Below are positions 55,914-64,000 of a DNA stretch of 64,000 nucleotides, in pieces. Source of the DNA: Gulosibacter molinativorax. Lineage in GTDB: Bacteria > Actinomycetota > Actinomycetes > Actinomycetales > Microbacteriaceae. Position numbers and translations under genes: made by a program. The notes under the pieces were generated by a model. The model was not told the DNA's origin. It saw only the letters and a list, made by a program, of their open reading frames with translations, and did no database searches. The stretch's first letter is position 1; each line of letters starts with the position of its first letter. The DNA lies in contig NZ_CP028426.1 in assembly GCF_003010915.2 (NCBI RefSeq), positions 868,001 to 932,000 on the forward strand. Reading direction: 5' to 3'.

Positions 55914-57317
55914 TCAACGGGGTGCAGAAGTTTCCCCGAGTTGATCGATCTGCGTAGTCGTCGGGCTTTCTCCGGAGAAGTCCAACTTTGGTACAGGTCG
56001 CCGAAAGCCGCGCGTGACAATCCCGATAATCACGACACCCAAGAGGCTCCAGATGCCCCCGACGATCCATGTGAAGGGGTCGAGGGAAGTCCACAGCCAA
56101 ACGGTCAGCCCGAAGGCGATGAGTGGGCATACGAGATGCACCAGCACCGTCCGAAGAGTGCGTCGTTCCCTACCTTGTCTGCTGAAGAAGAGATCTTTCA
56201 TCACGGAGAGGTTGACCATCGCGAACGCTGCGAGCGCTCCAAAGCTGATCATGAACGCCGCCGTATTGAGGTCCAGCACCAAACTGGACATTGCAAGAAG
56301 TGAGACCACGATGACCGCAATGAATGGAGTCCCGAAGCGCGGATGCAGCTTGGCTAGGGGCCTTGGGAGAACCCCGTCTCTTCCCATTGCGAACAAGAGC
56401 CGAGAAACTGAGGCTTGGCCCGTCATTGCGCTGCCGAAGCTACTGACCACGTAGACGGCGATGAAGAATGCGGTGAACGGTGCGCCACCAAGTTCACCCA
56501 CCAGCGTGACTCCGGCAGCATCCACGTCTTCAGTTGAAAGCGTTGCCCAATCGGGCGAGTACGCAAGTCCCCCGGTCCAGGCCACAAGGACGAATAGGAG
56601 CCCGCCGACCAGGGTGGAAGCGAAAATCGCACGGGGTATGTCTCGCCGAGCATTCTTCGCTTCTTCAGAGAGCGTGGAGACTGCGTCGAACCCGAGGAAT
56701 GAGAGCGAAAGGATGGCGGCCCCTGAGGCGATCGCGCCGATACCTCCCTCACCGAAACTGAAGGGCTCGAGAAGTCCGACAGAGGTATCTCCTCCAAGGA
56801 CTTGCTTGAATACCAGCAGCATGAAGACGAGTACAAGTAGTACGGATAGTGCGATGATCGCGAAGTTCGCGCGGTTCACAAAGGAAATGCCGAGCAGATT
56901 AAACACGAGCACGAGCAGGAGTGCGGCAATGGTGAATACCCATTCCGGCACGCTTGGATACTGTGTGTGCAGGTAGATGCCGATCACCATGAAGTTGATC
57001 ATCGGAATGAAGAGATAGTCGAGAAGGATGACCCAGCCGGTGATGAACCCGGCGAAACCTCCGAACGCCTGCTGGGTATACGTGTAAGCGGATCCGGCAA
57101 CGGGGTACTTCCGTGCGAGGGTGGCGTAACTGCTTGCGGTAAAGAGCATCGCGACAATGGCGAGCGTGTAGGCGGCGGCGAGGTGCCCATCGGTGACCTG
57201 GTTTACCACGCCGTATGTGGTGAATACGACCGCGATGGTCATGTAGGTCACTCCAAATAGGGTGAGTCCTACGGGGCCAAGGGTTCGTCGGAACTGCGGT
57301 TTGCTGGTATCGGACAT
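55914..57317 (-). CDS. APC-superfamily amino acid/amine permease
   Basis: 467 residues from ATG 57317, preceded by AGAGAGG; the in-frame upstream ATG at 57377 adds a charged, Pro-rich stretch and is not preferred. Twelve hydrophobic helices are visible. GLTLFGVTYMTIAVVFTTYGVV is helix 1, with the unwound GVTY region, and ATLARKYPVAGSAYTYTQQAFGGFAGFITGW is the family signature. The substrate could be an amino acid or amine for the catabolic genes on both sides. It follows the alcohol dehydrogenase gene in the same direction. Confidence 0.88.
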   Translation of the reverse strand: MSDTSKPQFRRTLGPVGLTLFGVTYMTIAVVFTTYGVVNQVTDGHLAAAYTLAIVAMLFTASSYATLARKYPVAGSAYTYTQQAFGGFAGFITGWVILLDYLFIPMINFMVIGIYLHTQYPSVPEWVFTIAALLLVLVFNLLGISFVNRANFAIIALSVLLVLVFMLLVFKQVLGGDTSVGLLEPFSFGEGGIGAIASGAAILSLSFLGFDAVSTLSEEAKNARRDIPRAIFASTLVGGLLFVLVAWTGGLAYSPDWATLSTEDVDAAGVTLVGELGGAPFTAFFIAVYVVSSFGSAMTGQASVSRLLFAMGRDGVLPRPLAKLHPRFGTPFIAVIVVSLLAMSSLVLDLNTAAFMISFGALAAFAMVNLSVMKDLFFSRQGRERRTLRTVLVHLVCPLIAFGLTVWLWTSLDPFTWIVGGIWSLLGVVIIGIVTRGFRRPVPKLDFSGESPTTTQIDQLGETSAPR

Positions 57318-57391
57318 TGCATTACCTCTCTGTAATGGCTGGTTCGCGGATGGAGGCGCCTCATCTGGGCGCCACATGTAAGGGGCTGTGA

Positions 57392-58501
57392 TCAGGCTGG
57401 CGGGATGAGGAGTGTGCGTAGCGCTTTGCCTCCGGCCAGGTCATCGAAAGCCTGGCTCACTTCCTCGAGCGGTCGTCGTCCAGAGATCAGCGGATCGAGT
57501 TTGAGTTGACCATCCATGTATCGATCGACAAGAGCTGGGATATCGATCGAAGGGCGTATGGAGCCATAGTTGGAGCCCAGAATGCGCTGCTCAGCGTCAG
57601 CAAGCAGCAACGGTTCGAACGACGCTCGGGAACCGTTCGGCGGTAGACCAACAAGGACAGCACTACCTCCGAGACCGAGCATCTGAATCGCTTGCTCAGT
57701 CGTCTTCGTGTGCCCGATCGCATCGAACGCATAGTCAACGCCATCGGGGAGAAGATCGAGGAGACTCTCGACGGCTCCGCCGTCGGGAGTCACGATCGTG
57801 TCCGTCGCACCGAATTGCCGCGCAACCTCCACCTTCTCAGCTATCACATCGATAGCGACGATGCGCTCCGCTCCAGCGAGCACGGCGCCTTGAATAACGT
57901 TCAACCCGACACCCCCGCAGCCGATGACCGCGACCAACGAGCCTGGCTCCACTCCGGCAGTGTTCAGCACAGACCCCACTCCGGTCGCCACCGCACAACC
58001 CACCAACGCGACCACATCGAGCGGCGCGTCATCGCGCACTTTAATCGCCCCGGATGCTGGGACAACCACCTCCTCAGCGAATGAGGAGACGCCGAGGAAA
58101 TGATGGAGTGAATCTCCATCAGCGGCCCGTTTCAGACGACTTGTCTCATCAAAGAGCACCCCCTTGGGGGTGATGATCTTTGCGACCTTTTGACAGCGCA
58201 CTTCGTGTCCTTGCCGGCAGTACCGGCAGCGTCCACAAGGTGGAACCCAGCTGAGTACAACATGATCCCCCACCGCCAAAGACGTCACACCCTCACCAAG
58301 CTCGACTACGATACCGGCCCCCTCATGACCCATCACGAGCGGAGCAGGAGACTCCCACTCTCCACGCTTGACGTGCAAGTCGGAGTGGCACACCCCCGCG
58401 GCAGCGATTCGAACCCTGACCTCACCAGCCTTGGGCGGATCGAGCGTGACATCTTCATAGCTGAGTTCCTCATCTGGGTTGCGAAAGATGACTGCCTTCA
58501 T
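57392..58501 (-). CDS. Zinc-dependent alcohol dehydrogenase (MDR superfamily)
   Basis: 369 residues. Catalytic zinc ligands Cys38 (GVCHSDLH) and His59 with Glu60 (GHEGAG), plus Cys in LVGCAVATG; structural zinc Cys89, 92, 95 and 103 in PCGRCRYCRQGHEVRC. The Rossmann motif is VIGCGGVGLNVIQGA. It oxidises an alcohol to an aldehyde with NAD. It is the first gene of a minus-strand pair with the permease, opposite the PucR regulator gene. The specific alcohol is unknown. Confidence 0.92.
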   Translation of the reverse strand: MKAVIFRNPDEELSYEDVTLDPPKAGEVRVRIAAAGVCHSDLHVKRGEWESPAPLVMGHEGAGIVVELGEGVTSLAVGDHVVLSWVPPCGRCRYCRQGHEVRCQKVAKIITPKGVLFDETSRLKRAADGDSLHHFLGVSSFAEEVVVPASGAIKVRDDAPLDVVALVGCAVATGVGSVLNTAGVEPGSLVAVIGCGGVGLNVIQGAVLAGAERIVAIDVIAEKVEVARQFGATDTIVTPDGGAVESLLDLLPDGVDYAFDAIGHTKTTEQAIQMLGLGGSAVLVGLPPNGSRASFEPLLLADAEQRILGSNYGSIRPSIDIPALVDRYMDGQLKLDPLISGRRPLEEVSQAFDDLAGGKALRTLLIPPA

Positions 58502-58619
58502 GAATGTTCCTACTTCCGCCCGTTCAGCAACGGGATTTTATGAATCCCTTGGTGACGCCAAAGTAGTAGCATTCTGGATCGATTGTCATTGACATCTTTG
58601 GCATGTCTAGCCAGTCATC

Positions 58620-58635
58620 TGTACCGTGTGGTACA
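58620..58635. promoter_or_regulatory. Palindrome TGTACC-GTGT-GGTACA at the PucR gene start
   Basis: Perfect 6-bp arms flank four bases just six bases before the GTG of the PucR-type gene and 120 bases from the divergent dehydrogenase gene. A shorter palindrome TGTCA-T-TGACA lies about 35 bases upstream. Position overlapping the translation start suggests autorepression. Confidence 0.5.
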
Positions 58636-58640
58636 CATGA

Positions 58641-60089
58641 GTGGTGACAGTTGATCTGGACGCAGTCGCACGGGCCGCGCAAGGAACCTTGCATTTACTT
58701 AATGTCGACCGATTGACAAGGGTCGAAGGGCTCCTCACCACGCAAGACGACTATGTGCCTCCGAATCGGGAGAACGGCGTCATTCTGGTACTCGATATGG
58801 GCAATCTCCCAGATTGGCTAAAACGAGAGCGAAAACGAGACGAACCACGCGAAGGAGCGGTAATCGTAACGCCTCGATCGCTCGTTTCTCTAGGAGAGCT
58901 TCTCGAGGAGGAGGAACAACAGCCAGCGATCGTTAGGGCGTCCCTCACCGGTGATTCACTGCGGTGGAGGATCCAGTCCCTCCTTGCGGAGGACGCCGCG
59001 GCACACGATCGCATCATCGTGCATGGCCTTCGTGCAATGACACGAACGGCCCGGATCGGAGGGGTGCCAGCCGTAGTCAGCGAACTCGCGAACAGGATCG
59101 AAGGGTGGGCCGTTCTGCTGGATGCGCAAGGTCACCTCATGGCGAGCGCGAGAGCAGGAAGGCTTCACATTGATGATGCGCTCGCCGTGGCCTTCGGTCG
59201 CCAAGTTCGCGTCAGGCACAAGAGCATACAGACGCACCAGGTCGGCACAGATGGTGATCTCGCCGGTTATCTCGTCGTAGCGTCTCGAGAGCATCATGAA
59301 AGCAGTCATAAGCGAGATCTAGCAGCGCATGCGGCGGGACTGCTTGATCTCATCGTCAGGAAACAGCGACCTAAACAATCTGAAATGATCGGCAGGGAAC
59401 TGTTACTCGAGTCGCTCCTGAATGGCAGAACCACTGCAGAGCCGATACTCCAGAGATGGGGCATCCCGACTACTCCCCTGGCAGCGTTCGCACTGAGCTC
59501 TCGTGCCCGCATCAGTGACCTCAACCGGCTCTTGCATGAGTGGATTGAAGAGACCAACGGCGAGGATATTTTTGCGCTCACTCAGGGCGTGATGCTCGGT
59601 TTCGTCCGTGAAGATCTCATTCCTTCGTTATCAGCGTTTGTCACCGCACAAGCCCGCGAGAGGTTTGAGGACGTACATCTCGGGGTGGGAGAGCCCGTCC
59701 CAGTCGAGCATCTCCGCCGGAGCGCCGGACAAGCAATGCACGCTTTACAGGTTGCCAGAAATGAACGAGTTCCGGTCCGGTCATATTCGGCGTTGCCGTC
59801 GATCACCTACGTGGTCAACTCGCTAAACCAGTTGCAACTCACTCAGTTGTCCGGCGTACTTGGCCGCCTGGTCGATTCCACCGCTGAGAATCAAGAGCTC
59901 CTGAGAACGCTGGAGTTCTATCTCTTACATCATGGCGTGCATCGTGTGACCGCTGCCGCGTTAGGAATCCACCGTCAGACACTGGTCGGCCGACTCAGCG
60001 TGATCGAAGAGGCCACCGAAGTGAATCTTGATACCGCTGATGGCAGAGCCACATTGTGGTTGGCATTGCGCGCGCTTCCGGTTAAATGA
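58641..60089 (+). CDS. PucR-family transcriptional regulator
   Basis: 482 residues from GTG 58641; a nearby ATG at 58637 is out of frame and opens only MSGDS. The N-terminal 160 residues match the PucR domain (DAVARAAQGTLHLLNV), the middle is a GGDEF-like CdaR region (ALSSRARISDLNRLLHEW), and the C-terminal 60 residues are the helix-turn-helix with LLHHGVHRVTAAALGIHRQTLVGRLSVIEE. These regulators sense small catabolites. It probably controls the dehydrogenase/permease pair, the amidohydrolase and itself. Confidence 0.88.
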   Translation: MVTVDLDAVARAAQGTLHLLNVDRLTRVEGLLTTQDDYVPPNRENGVILVLDMGNLPDWLKRERKRDEPREGAVIVTPRSLVSLGELLEEEEQQPAIVRASLTGDSLRWRIQSLLAEDAAAHDRIIVHGLRAMTRTARIGGVPAVVSELANRIEGWAVLLDAQGHLMASARAGRLHIDDALAVAFGRQVRVRHKSIQTHQVGTDGDLAGYLVVASREHHESSHKRDLAAHAAGLLDLIVRKQRPKQSEMIGRELLLESLLNGRTTAEPILQRWGIPTTPLAAFALSSRARISDLNRLLHEWIEETNGEDIFALTQGVMLGFVREDLIPSLSAFVTAQARERFEDVHLGVGEPVPVEHLRRSAGQAMHALQVARNERVPVRSYSALPSITYVVNSLNQLQLTQLSGVLGRLVDSTAENQELLRTLEFYLLHHGVHRVTAAALGIHRQTLVGRLSVIEEATEVNLDTADGRATLWLALRALPVK

Positions 60090-60145
60090 ACTTTGGCCGA
60101 GGCACCCACCACTCCACGGTCCGCTCCTTTCGCAGGCGATGGCGT

Positions 60146-61789
60146 CTACTTTGCGTATGTCTCTTTGCCGCCCACGAAGGTGGCGAGAATCTCTAGCTCT
60201 TGCATGGTCGATGAAGTCAAGGGGTTTCCTGAGAACACGGTAAAGTCCGCCAGCTTGCCCCGTTCAAGGGTGCCTCGATCATCGGATAGCCCCATAGCGT
60301 GTGCCGCCCACACAGTATGCATTCGGAGAGCCTCAGATCGATCGATACGCTCTGCACTATTCAACACACGCCCTGATGATGTCGTCCGCTGCACAGCTGC
60401 GTCCATGGCCATCCGGATGTTGTTGCCAATGACCGGAAGGTCAGATGACCCGATGAGGCCGGCTCCTGCGTCGATTACTGATCGGCCCCGGTACAGCCAC
60501 GATTCTCGTTCCGGATCGACGCTGGCGATGAGTTGATCACCCAGGTCACGGATGAAACCCATCTGGGGCACGACGGAGATACCCAACGCTCCTGCGCGCT
60601 CCACCTGTTCAGGACGCGATAGCCCGAAATGCTCGATACGGTTGGGAACCGACAGGAGCCCATACTTCTCCTGCGCCTCGGCAATGAGATCCAGGGCAAG
60701 ATCTATCGCGATGTCCCCGATCGCATGGAGCGCGAGCGGCCAACCTGCCCGATACGCCGCGAGCGTTCGCCTTCGATACTCAGCTGGCTCTCCCAGGAGG
60801 TACCCGTGTCCGGAACCGTGCGAGCACATCACATCGCTCACTGCAGCCGTCTTTGACACCAGTGCCCCGTCCAGGAACACCTTGACATGCCCCAGACGCA
60901 GCGAGGCGTTTCCGAAACCTGACCCGATTCCGAGCGACAGACCGATGCTCTCCTCAGCCCCGAAGAAGTCGCTTTGATGAGCTGATAACGGCTGCAAGGC
61001 GTCAAGCACTGGCATGAGTTGTGCGCGCGCATGTAGTCGCCCCTCGCTTACCGCCTGCTGGTACGCGGCGAACTCGACGGGGCTATGGCTAATCCAACCT
61101 GCACCGATCCCCGCTTCACCGAAACTGGTGATGCCCTGTGCTGCGAACCTATTGGTCGCTTCGTCTAACGCATCGACGAGTTCGCTCAAGGGGAATGGCA
61201 GGATGTGCGCTTGCGCGAGCGCTTGCGCAGCCTCTTCGAGGAGTCCGGTGGGGCGGCCAGACTCATCCCTGCAAACAACACCTCCGGTCGGATCTGAGAA
61301 TCCGGGCTCGAGTGCGCCGATCATTCTCAACGCGGCAGAGTTGACTATCGCGGCGTGACCGGAGGCATGCCGGATGTACAGGGGCACATTGCCTGTGATT
61401 CGGTCGATCTCTTCCAACCGCGGATACTCGGAACCGCTGCTGTACTGGTTGAAACTGTGCCCGAGCAGCCAGCGTCCAGGGTCAGGCTGAGCTGGGATCC
61501 GTGACACCTGCTCGGACAGAACCTCGAAGAAGTCTTCCAGTTTTCGGATATGCGAGTAGTCCGCCTGAGCAAGGTTGAGGCCCCACCAAATTGCATGACA
61601 ATGTGCATCGATCAGTCCCGGTGTGATCGTTCCAGATCCGAAATCGACCGTACGCGCAGCCTCCAGGCCATCAATTTCTTCATCGAACCCGACAATCCGA
61701 CCGCCGAGGACACCAACCCTCTCGGCAGTGGGACGGTCAGTGTCGAGTGTCAGAATAGTGCCCGCGCTGAGCAGCAGATCCAGTTTCAT
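60146..61789 (-). CDS. YtcJ-type amidohydrolase (second copy)
   Basis: 547 residues. Metal-site motifs are GTITPGLIDAHCHAIWWG, WPLALHAIGDIAIDLALD, NRIEHFGLSRPEQ and the Asp in GSSDLPVIGNN. It is a diverged paralogue of the amidohydrolase at 49354 (same overall layout, little detailed identity). The reaction, hydrolysis of an amide or formamide, is inferred from the family. It lies downstream of the MHS-type transporter gene by 40 bases and probably shares its transcript. Confidence 0.87.
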   Translation of the reverse strand: MKLDLLLSAGTILTLDTDRPTAERVGVLGGRIVGFDEEIDGLEAARTVDFGSGTITPGLIDAHCHAIWWGLNLAQADYSHIRKLEDFFEVLSEQVSRIPAQPDPGRWLLGHSFNQYSSGSEYPRLEEIDRITGNVPLYIRHASGHAAIVNSAALRMIGALEPGFSDPTGGVVCRDESGRPTGLLEEAAQALAQAHILPFPLSELVDALDEATNRFAAQGITSFGEAGIGAGWISHSPVEFAAYQQAVSEGRLHARAQLMPVLDALQPLSAHQSDFFGAEESIGLSLGIGSGFGNASLRLGHVKVFLDGALVSKTAAVSDVMCSHGSGHGYLLGEPAEYRRRTLAAYRAGWPLALHAIGDIAIDLALDLIAEAQEKYGLLSVPNRIEHFGLSRPEQVERAGALGISVVPQMGFIRDLGDQLIASVDPERESWLYRGRSVIDAGAGLIGSSDLPVIGNNIRMAMDAAVQRTTSSGRVLNSAERIDRSEALRMHTVWAAHAMGLSDDRGTLERGKLADFTVFSGNPLTSSTMQELEILATFVGGKETYAK

Positions 61790-61829
61790 GCCGGGTTCTT
61801 CATCTCCAGTTGTAAGGCGGGATCAGGGT

Positions 61830-63158
61830 TCAGTGTTTGAAGCCCGGAATGGCAACGCTCATACGGGGCGCCAGGAGTCCAGAAATTCCGGTGAGCACCG
61901 CCAGCAAGACGAGCATGGCCACTGCGGGCCACCAGTGTCCCCCGACGGCGGCGACCCAGCTGGTCGTGAGCACAGGAATGAAACCTGAGATCATTCCTGC
62001 GAAGTTGTTCGCCAAGCTAGTGCCGCTGTTTCGAGTTTTCGCTGAGAAAAGTCCGGTGATGACGGCACCGGAGGCTCCGAACGGAAGCGCAAGTACGCTG
62101 ACCGCTACGACCATTGACGTGACCACGAGGGCAGGAACCCCCGAACTGAACATGAGGAACACAGGGAGGGAAAGGAGTATCGCAGCTGATGAGCCCCAGA
62201 TCACCACGCGGCTGGCACCGTGCTTCGAGCCGAAGCGTCCTGCCAGGATAAGCACCGGGATTTCGACCGCGGCCGCGATGAGACTTGCGAGCAGCATCAA
62301 TCCAGCTGAGTATCCGAGCATATTGACGCCGTACCAAACACAGAAGGTTGTCACAAGGTAGAAGCCCGCTAAGCCCAGCGTCCCCGTCATCGTTGCGACA
62401 AGGATCTGCCTCCACTGCTCTTTGAAGGCGGTTTTGATCGGAGAAGTCAGAATCTCATTGCGTTCCTCCAGCTCTCGGAAGACGGGAGACTCGGAGAGCT
62501 TAGTGCGCACATAGAGGGCGACCAGAAGCAATGGAATTGCAGCCAGGAACGGGATCCGCCAACCCCAGGAGTCGAAGCTCTCTTGCGAAAGCGTCAACGT
62601 GAGCAGGAAGAATCCCCCCGATGACAGGATTGTGGCGATGGGAGAACCGAGCTGGGGAATGGCAGCGTAGAAGGCTCGTCGTTCCAAGGGTGCGTTCTCG
62701 ACCACCAGAGTGATGGCGCCTGACCATTCGCCCGCCATGAAAAGCCCCTGCACCACGCGGAGCAGCACCAGGAGCACTGGTGCTGCGATACCGATGGCTG
62801 CATAGGTCGGCAATACGCCGATGAGTCCTGTCGCGATCCCGATGCCGACGATTGTGATCAGAAGCACCTTTCGGCGTCCGACACGGTCGCCCATCCTTCC
62901 GAAGATGAGCGCACCGATGGGACGGGCAGCGAGGCCGACACCGAAGGTTGCAAAGGATGCGAGTGCCGCGGAAGTGGCATCGCCCACCGCAAAGTACTGG
63001 ATGTTGAACACGAGTGCCGAGGCTGCGCTGAAGAGGAAAAAGTCATACCATTCCATCGCGGTGCCCAGAAGCGCTCCGAATGTGACTTTGCGCGCTTCGG
63101 CATCAGTCATATGCCGAACAGCGTCCGTTTCTATTGCCGTGGTCCCGGGGTGGCTCAT
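61830..63158 (-). CDS. MHS-family (metabolite:H+ symporter) MFS transporter
   Basis: 442 residues with twelve helices. KVTFGALLGTAMEWYDFFLFSAASALVF is the MHS start, FGRMGDRVGRRKVLLITI the loop motif, and LFMAGEWSGAITLVVENAPLERR is typical of the family that imports carboxylates and related acids (shikimate, 2-oxoglutarate, proline/betaine types). ATG follows GGAG. The transporter leads an operon with the amidohydrolase, so uptake of its substrate is the likely role; the substrate is unknown. Confidence 0.9.
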   Translation of the reverse strand: MSHPGTTAIETDAVRHMTDAEARKVTFGALLGTAMEWYDFFLFSAASALVFNIQYFAVGDATSAALASFATFGVGLAARPIGALIFGRMGDRVGRRKVLLITIVGIGIATGLIGVLPTYAAIGIAAPVLLVLLRVVQGLFMAGEWSGAITLVVENAPLERRAFYAAIPQLGSPIATILSSGGFFLLTLTLSQESFDSWGWRIPFLAAIPLLLVALYVRTKLSESPVFRELEERNEILTSPIKTAFKEQWRQILVATMTGTLGLAGFYLVTTFCVWYGVNMLGYSAGLMLLASLIAAAVEIPVLILAGRFGSKHGASRVVIWGSSAAILLSLPVFLMFSSGVPALVVTSMVVAVSVLALPFGASGAVITGLFSAKTRNSGTSLANNFAGMISGFIPVLTTSWVAAVGGHWWPAVAMLVLLAVLTGISGLLAPRMSVAIPGFKH

Positions 63159-63254
63159 GGTCTACTCCTCATCATTGAGTACCTGTGCTGATCATCACGC
63201 CGCAGTTAGCGACACAGTCATGCAATCATGTAGACAAGACAAAATAAGCGGGCA

Positions 63255-63276
63255 TTCCACGCGGTCTTTCGTGGAA
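63255..63276. promoter_or_regulatory. Inverted repeat TTCCACG-N8-CGTGGAA in divergent promoter
   Basis: Perfect 7-bp arms (63255-63261 and 63270-63276) lie between the divergent MHS transporter gene and the regulator at 63327, the latter starting 50 bases downstream. Likely operator for that regulator; this is inference from position. Confidence 0.4.
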
Positions 63277-63326
63277 AATTGTGCTCCATGCCTGGTTTGG
63301 TGTTTGATTCCTATCGGAGGTTCGGT

Positions 63327-64000
63327 GTGGACAGCTCAGCAGAGGATAGATGGACCGTACTACTCGGGTCGTTGGATCCGAGCGCATTGGCTGACGCCTT
63401 CATGGCGAATCTTGCAGAAGTTCCTGGATACGATCCCCCGCCGCTCCCTCGGGAGGAAATGGCCTTGCACGCCCGTGCAGCCTTTTCAGCACTCATCGCA
63501 GCGGTCCGTTCTGAAGACCCACAGCGTACGCGTGCTGTGGCACGTGAGATAGGGGTCACACGGGCCAGGATCGGTATTCCGCTCGCTTCGTTGATGGCGG
63601 CAATGCGTATTGACTTTATGCTGATCTGGGAGTCAATCGAGTCTGCGTCGTGTCCGGAAGACGCTCGGCTTATCCTGATAAAGACGCGGCTCATTATGCG
63701 CGTAGTGGATTCCTTCTCTGCGGAGCTCGAACAGGCGTATCTCTCGGAGCGGCATCGAATAGAAACCGATCAGGCCTCAGAAAGACACCGTCTCGTGGCG
63801 AGGGTGATCGGAGGAAACGAACTGCAACCCATGGAGGCGGCGGATATCTCCCACCAACTCGGACTTCCCCCTTCGAAACCAATACGCGTCTATGCAGCTT
63901 CACCTGATCATTCGTTGGCCATACAACGTATCCTGGGTAATATGAGCCGCCTCGGCTACCCGTTCCATACTCAACACCGAGGTGCCGGCATCGTTGCGTT
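63327..64000 (+). CDS. PucR/RsbRD-like transcriptional regulator, N-terminal part (cut by window end)
   Basis: At least 224 residues from GTG 63327, with CGGAGG six bases upstream, open to the window edge. The N-terminal region (about 15-150) is a helical domain of the RsbRD_N type found at the front of PucR-like regulators: VTRARIGIPLASLMAAMRIDFMLIWESI. From about 160 a second domain starts (ERHRLVARVIGGNEL, then LGLPPSKPIRVYAAS), like the CdaR region. The helix-turn-helix must be beyond the window. Divergent from the transporter-amidohydrolase pair, which it probably regulates. Confidence 0.75.
   Translation, partial: MDSSAEDRWTVLLGSLDPSALADAFMANLAEVPGYDPPPLPREEMALHARAAFSALIAAVRSEDPQRTRAVAREIGVTRARIGIPLASLMAAMRIDFMLIWESIESASCPEDARLILIKTRLIMRVVDSFSAELEQAYLSERHRIETDQASERHRLVARVIGGNELQPMEAADISHQLGLPPSKPIRVYAASPDHSLAIQRILGNMSRLGYPFHTQHRGAGIVA

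Overview
The window is high-GC DNA from an actinobacterium, most likely of the Microbacteriaceae. This rests on the sigA / PAC2 / pepA / lpdA-sucB / DUF4191-RDD-glnA gene order, the frequent GTG/TTG starts and the LAxTG-type sorting signal. The genus cannot be named from sequence alone. No rRNA, tRNA or CRISPR was found.

Region 1 (1-30.9 kb) is mostly core chromosome: a gene tail, a 19-bp tandem repeat patch, an SRPBCC protein, an OafA-type acyltransferase, an M50-like peptidase, a DUF4031/HD protein, a Lys/Ala-rich basic protein, an HtrA protease, a CDF metal exporter, a HAD protein, a type IIA topoisomerase B subunit (parE-like), a rearranged alanine racemase, an ATP-grasp protein, a CofE-like ligase, the principal sigma factor, an MFS transporter, a PAC2 protein, leucyl aminopeptidase, E3 and E2 of a 2-oxoacid dehydrogenase, an aromatic-ring hydroxylase, a membrane-anchored pseudokinase, DUF4191 and RDD membrane proteins, and glutamine synthetase I.

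Region 2 (about 31-49 kb) looks like a mobile or formerly mobile element: a decayed gene, a small membrane protein typical of such elements, a HicB-like protein, a MobF relaxase-helicase with a downstream helical partner, a large thioester-domain surface adhesin with an LAQTG sorting signal, then a complete kdpFABCDE potassium-uptake operon with its two-component system, an extra 31-residue peptide in front and an unknown membrane protein behind. No integrase or secretion ATPase is visible here.

Region 3 (about 49.3-64 kb), by eye somewhat lower in GC, is a catabolic block: a CaiB-type CoA transferase, a glutaryl-CoA dehydrogenase-like enzyme and a thiolase in one operon opposite a LysR regulator (the layout of glutarate utilisation genes), two YtcJ-type amidohydrolases, an APC amino-acid/amine permease, a zinc alcohol dehydrogenase, an MHS-family transporter, and two PucR-type regulators, the second cut by the window end. 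Together they suggest uptake and stepwise oxidation of an unidentified amide, amine or alcohol to a glutaryl-type acyl-CoA and then acetyl-CoA.

The observations most worth following are the alanine racemase with a displaced second C-terminal domain that carries the catalytic tyrosine, the thioester adhesin carried beside a relaxase, the tiny ORF upstream of kdpF, and several inverted repeats placed like operators.
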